From: Campylobacteraceae bacterium
GTDB lineage: Bacteria; Campylobacterota; Campylobacteria; Campylobacterales; Sulfurovaceae
Assembly (NCBI GenBank): GCA_027002665.1
Contig: JALWZK010000009.1
Span: 1-7,940, forward strand
Direction of reading: 5' to 3'
Length of the DNA stretch: 7,940 nucleotides
How positions within the stretch are numbered: position 1 is the stretch's first letter; the number at the start of each line of letters is the position of its first letter. The notes below the pieces were generated by a model that did not search any database, was not told the DNA's origin, and worked only from the letters and a program-made list of their open reading frames with translations. Below, one piece after another: positions 1 to 7,436 of the stretch. The translations under genes were made by a program, and so were the position numbers.

Positions 1-677
1 AGGCTCTATCAGATAATAGTTTAAAGATATATAAACTTCATCTATCCACTTCTAATAGAGATGCACCTAAATTGGATAGGATAATAGAATTGGCAAGAAA
101 GAGAAATATAGAGATAGCCTATCACACTAAAAGAGCTTTATCATATATATCTAAAAACTCGAAGCAAGACCAAGGTGTAGCATTGGATATTATTATGAAA
201 GGATTTCTAAATGAAGAGGAGTTTATTAAAGATTATAACTCATATAGACTATTAGCTCTCGATGGGATATCCAATCCTCAAAACTTAGGTATGATTATCC
301 GTTCAGCTACAGCTGGAGCTATAGACGCCATTATCCTACCTACAAAAAAATCGGCTCAAATATCACCACTTGTTATAAAATCAAGTGTAGGCACAATATT
401 TAAAATACCTATTATTAGAACCTCATCTCTACTAAATAGCCTAAAGAGATTTAAAAAAAATGGTGCAAATATATATACTCTCTCATCTTATGCAACAAAT
501 AGTTATAGAGATGAGGTTTACCCCAATAGAGTTATATTTGTATTGGGAAATGAAACAGTAGGAGTCTCCAAAGAGATAGAGGAAATATCGAATAAATCTA
601 TATCTATTCCGATGAGAAGAGGAGTAGAATCTTTAAATGTAGCAATTACTGCGTCACTTTTGGCATTTCATAGATAG
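1..677 (+). CDS. SpoU/TrmH-family RNA 2'-O-methyltransferase, 5'-truncated by window edge
   Basis: Probable SAM-dependent enzyme that methylates the ribose 2'-OH of a nucleotide in rRNA or tRNA (SPOUT fold, cytoplasmic). The frame is open from base 3, giving 224 visible residues. A TTG at 72 could serve as a start, but the 23 codons before it read as normal substrate-binding-domain sequence (KIYKLHLSTSNRDAPKLDRI), so the true start lies left of the window. An RlmB-like protein of about 245 residues would lack only some 20 here. In visible numbering, residues 1-75 are the N-terminal RNA-binding domain, with DQGV (56-59) where relatives often have HQG. The catalytic domain has motif 1 (N91-PQNLG, R100-SA), motif 2 (LGNETVGV, 181-188) and motif 3 (ISIPM then SLNVA, 200-213). 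The target is not determinable: RlmB-like 23S rRNA G2251 and other TrmH-group sites are both possible. It converges with the amidase gene, 4 bases between stop codons. Confidence 0.9.
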   Translation, partial: ALSDNSLKIYKLHLSTSNRDAPKLDRIIELARKRNIEIAYHTKRALSYISKNSKQDQGVALDIIMKGFLNEEEFIKDYNSYRLLALDGISNPQNLGMIIRSATAGAIDAIILPTKKSAQISPLVIKSSVGTIFKIPIIRTSSLLNSLKRFKKNGANIYTLSSYATNSYRDEVYPNRVIFVLGNETVGVSKEIEEISNKSISIPMRRGVESLNVAITASLLAFHR

Positions 678-681
678 TTGG

Positions 682-1779
682 TTAATAATTATTCTTTATA
701 TATCTATCAATCCCCTTAGCAATTCCCTTGGCGAGAAGAGATTGATACTTATCAGTTAATAGATTTTTTCCCTCAATGGGATTTGTTATATACCCAACCT
801 CAACCAATATAGATGGCATTTGAGCACCAACCAATACCCAAAAGTTAGCTGTTTTAACACCACTATCATGAATTTTATATCTTTTTCTAAGATTTTTTAC
901 TATATATCTTCTAACATCTAAACCCAATTTATGAGACTCTACTATCTTTTCTCTATTGAGAAGTGATAGATAGGCATTTTTAGTATAGTAATCTTTATGT
1001 TCGAGCATTACACTATTCTCTTTTTCAGCTGCCCTCTTAGCTCTTTCAGATTTTGCTGGAGATAGATAATATATCTCAATCCCTCTAAAGAGTTTAGCTC
1101 TTCTTAGAGTTGGTGCAGCGTTTGCATGTATAGATACAAAAACATCTGCCATTTTTCTGTTTGCAAACTCTGTTCTTTTGGGGAGTTTAATAAATCTATC
1201 ACTATTTCGAGTCATATAGACTCTATATCCCATATTTTCTAATTTAATTTTTACCTTTTTGGCAATATTAAATACAATATTTTTTTCAACTATGCCTTTA
1301 CAACATGCTCCATTATCTTTGCCACCATGTCCTGCATCTATAACTACAATCTTTTTATCTTTTTTACCAATATTTGCAATAGTTCTACCGGATATAGAGG
1401 CATCTTGATTATCTCTTAGAGGAATTACTAAGAGATTATCCCTGTAGGCGTGTCTATTGAGAGATTTTTGTGATGATTTAATAACTACTCGCACTCTCTC
1501 ACTATTATTTTGTGCTATTCTAAATGATTCTACAGTTTTATAGGTATGGTGTGATATACCTTTTCCTTTTGGGAGAGTTGCACCATATATATCATATACA
1601 AACTTTGTAGCTCCGTCGTCAGTTGGAATAGTAAAATATTTAACCCCCTCTATATTAGAGGAGAAGTATAGCTTTAGCTCTCCATTTTTTATCTCACTCT
1701 TTACAAAATAGTTATCTGCAAATATACTATTTGAAAACAAAACTATAATAAATATAATATTAAGAATAATCTTCTCCAT
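682..1779 (-). CDS. amiA: N-acetylmuramoyl-L-alanine amidase, AmiA/B/C type (Amidase_3), periplasmic
   Basis: Zinc enzyme that cuts the amide bond between N-acetylmuramic acid and the L-alanine of the stem peptide, needed for daughter-cell separation and wall remodelling. The 365-residue protein starts with a Sec signal peptide (lysine at 3, hydrophobic run 4-20, likely cleavage after A21 in SIFA-D). Residues about 22-130 form a beta-rich AMIN-like domain and 143-360 the catalytic domain. Zinc ligands are H151 (DAGHGG), E165 (VEKNI) and H218 (SIHANA); the catalytic glutamate is E327 (VEVGYITN). About 50 residues rich in charged helix (about 240-290) sit between H218 and E327, where E. coli AmiC carries its autoinhibitory helix. 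It is the last gene of the minus-strand cluster. Its ATG lies inside the 3' end of the preceding flavoprotein gene (20-base overlap) and has only a weak, distant GGA as ribosome site, so translation is probably coupled. Family is certain; the symbol follows Campylobacterota usage. Confidence 0.93.
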   Translation of the reverse strand: MEKIILNIIFIIVLFSNSIFADNYFVKSEIKNGELKLYFSSNIEGVKYFTIPTDDGATKFVYDIYGATLPKGKGISHHTYKTVESFRIAQNNSERVRVVIKSSQKSLNRHAYRDNLLVIPLRDNQDASISGRTIANIGKKDKKIVVIDAGHGGKDNGACCKGIVEKNIVFNIAKKVKIKLENMGYRVYMTRNSDRFIKLPKRTEFANRKMADVFVSIHANAAPTLRRAKLFRGIEIYYLSPAKSERAKRAAEKENSVMLEHKDYYTKNAYLSLLNREKIVESHKLGLDVRRYIVKNLRKRYKIHDSGVKTANFWVLVGAQMPSILVEVGYITNPIEGKNLLTDKYQSLLAKGIAKGIDRYIKNNY

Positions 1780-2863
1780 TCATTAATTTTTCCATTAACT
1801 CCTTTACAGTTATTATCTCTTTTAGACGATAACCATTAGCACCTGTAAAGAAGAGTCCTGTATCTTTAATCCCCTCATAGGCATCGGTTAATCTATCTGC
1901 GATACAGTAACCGACCGCTTTAGCCTCAACTCCACGATTACAAGGTGTAACACAATTTGAGATACAGGCGATTTTTGGAGCTTTTTTAAGCTCAATATCT
2001 CTATGAAGTTGAGTTTTAATTCCCCTTGCAGGGTAGCCAACCGGAGATTTAAATAGTTGAATATCCTCCTTTTTAGCCTCAATAAGAGTCTGTTTTAAAA
2101 CATCACTTGCGTCACACTCTACTGTTCCGATAAATCGTGTGCCCATCTGCACAGCGGTAGCACCAAGACTCAACATTTTTTCTATATCTTTGTGTTCCCA
2201 AATTCCACCTGCTGCAATAACCGGTATATCTCCCCAATTTTTAACCTCTTCAACTATGGAAGGTAGTATATTCTCTAATTGATTCTCCTCTTTAAAACAA
2301 TCTTCGTATTTAAATCCTTGATGTCCACCACTCAATGGCCCCTCTACAATTACCGCATCTGGCAATCTATTATGGGTCTTTTTCCACCTTTTGCAGAGGA
2401 TTTTTAAAGCTTTGGCTGTCGATACAATAGGAACCAATGCCACTTCAGGATAGTTTTTTGTGGCTTCTGGCATACTCAGAGGAAGCCCCGCACCTGTAAT
2501 AATTATATTGGCACCAACTCTACAAGCATCCTCCACTACCCGCTTATAATCGGTTTGAGCATATAGAATATTACAACCAAGAGGCTTATCTCCACATATC
2601 TTTCGTGCATTATCAAATATCTCTTTTAATGCTCTATATGAGTAGAAATTAACTGCATCAACCGGTCTATTCTCTCTTCCTGCCACTTTTGCATAGGCTC
2701 TATTTTTATATACTCCCGTGCCAACAGATGATATAACACCGAGTCCACCCTCCCTACTAACACTCCCTGCCAATCTATCCCATGATATACCAACCCCCAT
2801 ACCACCTTGAATAATAGGCTTCTCTATGGTATATTTCCCAATTTTAAAAGATTTAAATGACAC
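1760..2863 (-). CDS. Nitronate monooxygenase-like NAD(P)H-dependent flavin oxidoreductase (NMO/FabK superfamily)
   Basis: FMN-binding TIM-barrel protein of 367 residues. Family members oxidise nitronates with O2 or act as FabK-type enoyl-ACP reductases; the substrate here is unknown. Visible marks: IIQGGMGVGIS near the N-terminus (17-27), GLGVISS (40-46), GANIIITGAGLP (117-128), SGGHQG with H181 at the place of the catalytic histidine of nitronate monooxygenases, AAGGI (217-221) and QMGTRFIGTVEC (239-250) for FMN phosphate binding. A cysteine cluster C300-x3-C304-x3-C308-x11-C320 follows, then FFTGANGYR. The start codon is GTG (2861-2863), overlapping the tyrS TAG by one base; AGAGG lies 7 bases upstream and supports this start. 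The next in-frame methionine (M22) would remove the FMN-binding GG loop. It overlaps the amidase gene by 20 bases. A fatty-acid-synthesis role would fit the envelope-related neighbour but is not shown. Confidence 0.87.
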   Translation of the reverse strand: MSFKSFKIGKYTIEKPIIQGGMGVGISWDRLAGSVSREGGLGVISSVGTGVYKNRAYAKVAGRENRPVDAVNFYSYRALKEIFDNARKICGDKPLGCNILYAQTDYKRVVEDACRVGANIIITGAGLPLSMPEATKNYPEVALVPIVSTAKALKILCKRWKKTHNRLPDAVIVEGPLSGGHQGFKYEDCFKEENQLENILPSIVEEVKNWGDIPVIAAGGIWEHKDIEKMLSLGATAVQMGTRFIGTVECDASDVLKQTLIEAKKEDIQLFKSPVGYPARGIKTQLHRDIELKKAPKIACISNCVTPCNRGVEAKAVGYCIADRLTDAYEGIKDTGLFFTGANGYRLKEIITVKELMEKLMNGEDYS

Positions 2864-4068
2864 TATTTTACCTCTACTTTTGCAAATTTTCTCTTACCTA
2901 CTTGCAAGATATAGTTACCCTTTTTTAAATTCATCTTCTCATCAGAGATTTTCTTCTGGTCAATTCGCACTGCACCCTGTCTTATATCTCTTCTCGCTTG
3001 TGAAGTTGATGGCTCCAACCCAGTCTCAACTAAGGCTCTACATATCCAGATACCATCTTCAACTTCAAACTCTGCCATATCTGTAGGTAGCTTATTTGAT
3101 TTAAACACTTTATCAAATTCGCTCTTTGCCATAGTAGCAGACTCTTTATTATAAAATCTAATAGTTAGCTCCAATGCAAGGTTTTCTTTGACTTTTTTAG
3201 GGTGTAGTAGTCCATTCTCTACATCTTGTGACATCTTTTTTATCTCTTGTAGAGATTTATCACTCAATATCTCATAGTATCTCCACATTAGATTATCCGA
3301 TATTGACATAACCTTAGCATATATCTCTTTTGGCTCTTCGGTTATACCAATATAGTTATTCAAGGACTTACTCATCTTTTGAACCCCATCAAGCCCTTCT
3401 AAGATTGGCATCATCAATATAGCCTGTTGTTTACCTACCCCATAAGCTTTCTGTAAATATCGCCCCATTAGAAGATTAAACTTCTGGTCTGTTCCACCTA
3501 TCTCTATATCTGATTTTAGGACAACGCTATCATACCCTTGTAGAAGTGGATATATAAACTCCGATATAGATATACTCTTGCCACTCTTATATCTCTTCTC
3601 AAAATCATCTCTCTCTAACATTCTTGCTACATTAAATAGAGTAGTAAGCTCTACTAATCCTCTTGCACCCAACTTATCTAACCATGTAGAGTTAAATACC
3701 ACCTTTGTTTTACTCTTATCTAAGATTTTAAATACCTGCTCTTGATATGTCTTAGCATTTTCTAAGATGGTATCTTTATCTAAGACTTTTCTGGTCTCAC
3801 TCTTACCTGTTGGGTCACCTATTGTTGCTGTAAAATCACCTATTAGAAGTTGAACAGTAGCTCCATGTTTTTGAAAAACTCTCAACTTCTGAAGTAAAAC
3901 GGTATGCCCTAAGTGTAAATCTGCACCGGTTGGGTCAAATCCTGCCTTTACACTATAGGTTGAGCCATCTCTATAAAATCTTTCAATGAGAGACTCTATT
4001 CTCTCCATATCTATAATTTCAGACACACCTCTCTGTATCTCATCTAATGCTATCTTAATATTTGACAT
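2863..4068 (-). CDS. tyrS: Tyrosyl-tRNA synthetase
   Basis: Class I aminoacyl-tRNA synthetase that activates tyrosine with ATP and charges tRNA-Tyr in the cytoplasm. At 401 residues it has normal length. The Rossmann catalytic domain begins with AGFDPTGADLHLGH, in which HLGH (52-55) is the HIGH motif. Later come GDFTATIGDPTGKSE (77-91), the tyrosine-pocket segment LLQGYDS (175-181), IGGTDQKFNL (190-199) and KMSKS (231-235). KMSKS rather than KFGKT places it with the TyrZ-like subgroup. Residues about 340-401 form an S4 RNA-binding domain (STSQARRDIRQGAVRI is its recognisable part), which contacts the long variable arm of tRNA-Tyr. The start is ATG with AGAGG five bases upstream. It lies 20 bases after spoT, and its stop overlaps the start of the flavoprotein gene. 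Upstream DNA shows no T-box, as expected outside Firmicutes. Confidence 0.97.
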   Translation of the reverse strand: MSNIKIALDEIQRGVSEIIDMERIESLIERFYRDGSTYSVKAGFDPTGADLHLGHTVLLQKLRVFQKHGATVQLLIGDFTATIGDPTGKSETRKVLDKDTILENAKTYQEQVFKILDKSKTKVVFNSTWLDKLGARGLVELTTLFNVARMLERDDFEKRYKSGKSISISEFIYPLLQGYDSVVLKSDIEIGGTDQKFNLLMGRYLQKAYGVGKQQAILMMPILEGLDGVQKMSKSLNNYIGITEEPKEIYAKVMSISDNLMWRYYEILSDKSLQEIKKMSQDVENGLLHPKKVKENLALELTIRFYNKESATMAKSEFDKVFKSNKLPTDMAEFEVEDGIWICRALVETGLEPSTSQARRDIRQGAVRIDQKKISDEKMNLKKGNYILQVGKRKFAKVEVK

Positions 4069-4088
4069 AATTACCTCTGATTATTTAT

Positions 4089-6227
4089 TTAATTGTAAGC
4101 GTCATTTAGACTAATAATATCGACTAATTTAAATTTTTTACTCAATTTTTCTTTTAACTTTTTACTATTTTGCTTTTTAGCCTCTATCTCTATTTTACAA
4201 AACTCTGCACTCTCACTATTTGTAATACCAAGAGAGATACTTAAAACATTTAAATCCATCATAGCCAATTTATGAAGAAGTTCCGCCAATACACCTTGAC
4301 GATTTTGAAGACTAATAATGAGTTGATAACGGACAGATTTGGTGCTAACCCATGATATATATACCATAGGTTCATGGTTTAACATCTTTTTATACGCCTC
4401 TTTACAGAGTTTATGGTGAATAACTATAGTTTTATCTTCTCTATAGAATGCTACTATATCATCACCTATCTTAGGGTGACAGCAGTAGTCAAACTCAATA
4501 TTCTCTATAGGTTTATTACTAATAACTTTAAAATGCTCTTTTACAAACTCTTTTGGATATTTAAAATCTCTGCTTAACTCTTTATAGTTATCTATAAATC
4601 TATCCAATACCTCTTTATATATATGTCTATTACTTGTAAGTTTATAGGCATTCTCTTTAGATTTACATATATTAAATAACATCTCAACTCTATCTGCGGG
4701 CATATCAAATAGTAGTGAGAAGATATTAACGGCACTTAGATTGTTACACTCTCTTATTCTCTGTTTACATGCGTTTTTTATCCCCTCTTTCGCTCTACTT
4801 GTCTTTACACTATCTATCCATGAGCAGTGGACGGAGGCATCTTTACCTGTAATAATTTTTACAATATCTCCATTTTTAAGAGGTGTTAATAGAAGAGATT
4901 TCTCTTTATTTATTAGAGCATATACAGCATTTTTACCAATATCGGAGTGAATTGCATAGGCAAAATCCAGAGCTACTGCATCTCGTGGCAGAGTATAGTT
5001 ATCTCCAGCAGGAGAGAATACAGATATATCATCGGAGAATAAATCACCCTTTGCAAGAGCAAAAAACTCCTCTATCGACTCATCTTGATATTGCAGTGCC
5101 TCTAACCACTCTAAATTAACCTCATGTTTGGCTCTTCCACCATCTTTATATTTCCAGTGAGCCGCAATTCCGAACTCTGCGACTTTATGCATCTCATAGG
5201 TTCTAATCTGCACTTCAACAATCCCATTATCGCTAAATAGAGTTGTATGAATTGTGCTGTATCCATTCTCCTTAGGCAAAGTGATATAATCTTTAAATCT
5301 TGATATTACAGGTTTATAGTTTATATGTAAAATACCAAGAACCTTATAACAGTCAATATCCTCTTTTACTAAGATACGGATAGCGATTAAATCCAATACC
5401 TCATCAATGCCAATCCCTTTTCTCTGCATCTTCTGATACATAGAGTAGTAGTGTTTTACTCTTCCAAATATCTCAAAATCTTTCTCTTTAAATCCATTTA
5501 ATACTATTAACTTCTTTATCTTCTGTATAAAGGTATTTAGTTTCAGTTTTAAGTTCTGTCTATGGCTACTAATATAATTATCTATCTCTTGGTATGCTTT
5601 AGGGTATATATAGTAGAAACTTAAATCTTCAAGACGGTTCTTTATCTGAGATATACCAAGTCTGTGGGCAATGGGTGCATATACCACCATTGTCTCTTCA
5701 GCTATTCGTATCTGTTTATTCTTAGGTAGAGCAGAGAGTGTTATCATATTGTGTAGTCTGTCACACAGCTTTACAACTAAAACCCTCACATCTTTTATAG
5801 AAGTTAAGAGCATCTTTCTAAAGGTTAGAGCAGATGATATTAACTTTTTATCAGAACTGGAGGGAATAAGCTCCTCATCACGAATCACCTCTATCTTCGT
5901 TAAACCCTCAACTAAGAAGGCTATATCTTTTCCAAATATCTCCTCTATCTCTTCTATACTATAGTGAGTATCCTCAACCACATCATGTAGTAGTCCGGCA
6001 ACTATCATAGTCTCATCATTTGATATAAGTGCTGTAAATGTAGCTACTAAGATGGGGTGAATAATATAGGGGATTCCACTTTTTCTAAATTGCTTTCTAT
6101 GTGCCTCTTTTGCAAAATTTAAACCCTTAGAGATAATTGTTGAATTGGGATTTGCATAGGAGAAGAGAAGTTTTTCTGCCTCCTCTACGGTAGAGATACT
6201 CTCCGCTTTACTAAGTAGAGCTTCCAA
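4089..6227 (-). CDS. spoT: Bifunctional (p)ppGpp synthetase/hydrolase (Rel/SpoT, long RSH)
   Basis: Makes and degrades the alarmone (p)ppGpp, setting growth rate against nutrient state; Campylobacterota usually have this single long enzyme. The 712 residues hold the full domain set. The HD hydrolase (about 35-165) has H57, H81-D82, E85-D86 and D156 (KLCDRLHN), so it looks active. The synthetase (about 245-360) has GRVKHYYSM (255-263), D279 in DLIAIRIL, RFKD (310-313, the RxKD form of bifunctional enzymes rather than the ExDD of RelA), NGYSTIH (321-327) and E338 in VEVQIRT, so it also looks active. A TGS domain covers about 400-462, followed by a helical region with TSRAKEG, a CC/zinc-finger-like domain (C582, C583, H584, C608) and a C-terminal ACT domain (about 632-710). 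The start codon is TTG: GAAGG, inside the last codons of rpoZ, lies 9 bases upstream, and no ATG or GTG is suitably placed. It starts 5 bases after the rpoZ stop. Confidence 0.96.
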   Translation of the reverse strand: MEALLSKAESISTVEEAEKLLFSYANPNSTIISKGLNFAKEAHRKQFRKSGIPYIIHPILVATFTALISNDETMIVAGLLHDVVEDTHYSIEEIEEIFGKDIAFLVEGLTKIEVIRDEELIPSSSDKKLISSALTFRKMLLTSIKDVRVLVVKLCDRLHNMITLSALPKNKQIRIAEETMVVYAPIAHRLGISQIKNRLEDLSFYYIYPKAYQEIDNYISSHRQNLKLKLNTFIQKIKKLIVLNGFKEKDFEIFGRVKHYYSMYQKMQRKGIGIDEVLDLIAIRILVKEDIDCYKVLGILHINYKPVISRFKDYITLPKENGYSTIHTTLFSDNGIVEVQIRTYEMHKVAEFGIAAHWKYKDGGRAKHEVNLEWLEALQYQDESIEEFFALAKGDLFSDDISVFSPAGDNYTLPRDAVALDFAYAIHSDIGKNAVYALINKEKSLLLTPLKNGDIVKIITGKDASVHCSWIDSVKTSRAKEGIKNACKQRIRECNNLSAVNIFSLLFDMPADRVEMLFNICKSKENAYKLTSNRHIYKEVLDRFIDNYKELSRDFKYPKEFVKEHFKVISNKPIENIEFDYCCHPKIGDDIVAFYREDKTIVIHHKLCKEAYKKMLNHEPMVYISWVSTKSVRYQLIISLQNRQGVLAELLHKLAMMDLNVLSISLGITNSESAEFCKIEIEAKKQNSKKLKEKLSKKFKLVDIISLNDAYN

Positions 6228-6232
6228 ATTTG

Positions 6233-6439
6233 TTAGCCTTCGTCTGAAATAGTAATTTTACCCTCTGCAATCTCTACCAGTGCAATATCAGTAAACTTAT
6301 CAACGCTTGGATTCATTTTTACTAAAGGCTTCTCTCCTTTTGCCAACTCTTCAGCTCTTTTGCCAACAGAGACTGCCAGAAGGTATCTATCAAAATTAAG
6401 TCTCTCTAAAGCCTTTGCTGTTAATTCCTCTATTTTCAT
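6233..6439 (-). CDS. rpoZ: DNA-directed RNA polymerase omega subunit
   Basis: Small subunit that helps fold and hold the beta' subunit in RNA polymerase and, in proteobacteria, contributes to a ppGpp binding site. The 68-residue protein has the omega pattern: an N-terminal helix (KALERLNFDRYLLA), then VGKRAEELAKG (25-35), matching the conserved K-R-A-x-x-L segment, then a short acidic C-terminal part rich in V/I and E/D. It is at the short end for the family (E. coli omega has about 91 residues), as is usual in this phylum. Its ATG follows an excellent ribosome site (AGGAGG, six bases away). It sits between pyrH (15-base gap) and spoT (5-base gap); the rpoZ-spoT pairing is widespread in proteobacteria and supports the call. 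Confidence 0.92.
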   Translation of the reverse strand: MKIEELTAKALERLNFDRYLLAVSVGKRAEELAKGEKPLVKMNPSVDKFTDIALVEIAEGKITISDEG

Positions 6440-6454
6440 TAAAATCCTCCTAAT

Positions 6455-7168
<714 letters not shown>

Positions 7169-7193
7169 CTATACCCCTTGTTTTAACTATGGA

Positions 7194-7199
7194 ATTGTA
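7194..7199 (-). promoter_or_regulatory. Probable -10 element upstream of pyrH
   Basis: On the minus strand TACAAT (one mismatch to TATAAT) lies about 28 bases before the pyrH ATG, in a very AT-rich gap following tRNA-Leu. No TTGACA-like -35 box is visible; sigma-70 promoters of Campylobacterota typically lack a clear -35 and rely on the -10 and upstream T-rich DNA, which fits. This would drive the six-gene cluster, but read-through from the tRNA-Leu or atpE promoters cannot be excluded because no strong terminator separates them. Confidence 0.35.
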
Positions 7200-7294
7200 T
7201 CTTAATCTACTTAAAATTGGTTGATTAAAATTAGTTAAATATAAAGAAAAACTATTAGTGTTAAATTTTATTTATAAGATTAGGAGTAAATAGG

Positions 7295-7378
7295 TGGTGC
7301 ATCAGAGAGGATTTGAACCTCCACGCCGTGAAGCACGAGCCCCTCAAGCCCGCGTGTCTACCGTTCCACCACTGATGC
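7295..7378 (-). tRNA. tRNA-Leu, anticodon GAG
   Basis: The minus strand folds as an 84-base class II tRNA including an encoded CCA (7295-7297). The 7-bp acceptor stem GCATCAG/CTGATGC is perfect and the discriminator is A. The D-arm sequence GTGGAACGGTAGACAC is typical of bacterial tRNA-Leu. The anticodon stem is CGGGC/GCTCG with loop TTGAGGG, giving anticodon GAG at 7343-7345, which reads CUC and CUU codons. A variable arm of about 13 bases (TGCT/GGCG around TCAC) is extended, as expected for Leu. The T arm is GGAGG-TTCAAAT-CCTCT. It lies alone between atpE and pyrH. Confidence 0.97.
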
Positions 7379-7385
7379 AGTTTTA

Positions 7386-7408
7386 TAGAGTGGAATTATA
7401 CCACTCTA
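7386..7408. repeat. Perfect 8-bp inverted repeat between atpE and tRNA-Leu
   Basis: TAGAGTGG (7386-7393) and CCACTCTA (7401-7408) are exact reverse complements around a 7-base spacer (AATTATA). As RNA it would be a stable small hairpin 28 bases after the atpE stop. On the minus strand it is followed by TAAAACT rather than a run of T, so it is a poor intrinsic terminator. It may instead protect the atpE mRNA 3' end, weakly terminate, or act as a DNA-level site around the tRNA promoter, whose -10 lies in its spacer. Confidence 0.75.
7395..7403 (-). promoter_or_regulatory. Extended -10 promoter element for tRNA-Leu
   Basis: The minus strand reads TGGTATAAT, a perfect TATAAT with the TGn extension, whose last base lies 16 bases before the mature tRNA 5' end (7378). 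Initiation about 7 bases after the hexamer would give a 5' precursor of roughly 10 bases, a plausible RNase P substrate. No clear -35 is visible, consistent with an extended -10 promoter. The element lies within the inverted repeat at 7386-7408. Confidence 0.6.
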
Positions 7409-7436
7409 AACTTATTTAAGCTTTAAATTTTTCTAA

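Noticed and set aside
1888..2082. Minus-strand 64-codon frame inside the flavoprotein gene
   Set aside because: Out of frame within a gene whose conserved motifs run straight through this interval.
2826..3086. Plus-strand open frame across the tyrS/flavoprotein junction
   Set aside because: Antisense to two well-supported genes; the translation is leucine/serine-rich without any domain, as expected of a shadow frame.
5671..5964. Plus-strand open frame of 97 codons opposite spoT
   Set aside because: Lies wholly antisense to the conserved hydrolase domain; serine/isoleucine-rich composition mirrors the opposite strand's codons.
4089..6227. RelA-type monofunctional synthetase
   Set aside because: The HD residues are intact and the synthetase has RFKD rather than ExDD, so the bifunctional reading fits better.
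7381..7410. Intrinsic terminator for atpE
   Set aside because: The hairpin is good, but on the minus strand no T-run follows it, and it overlaps the tRNA promoter; kept only as an inverted repeat.
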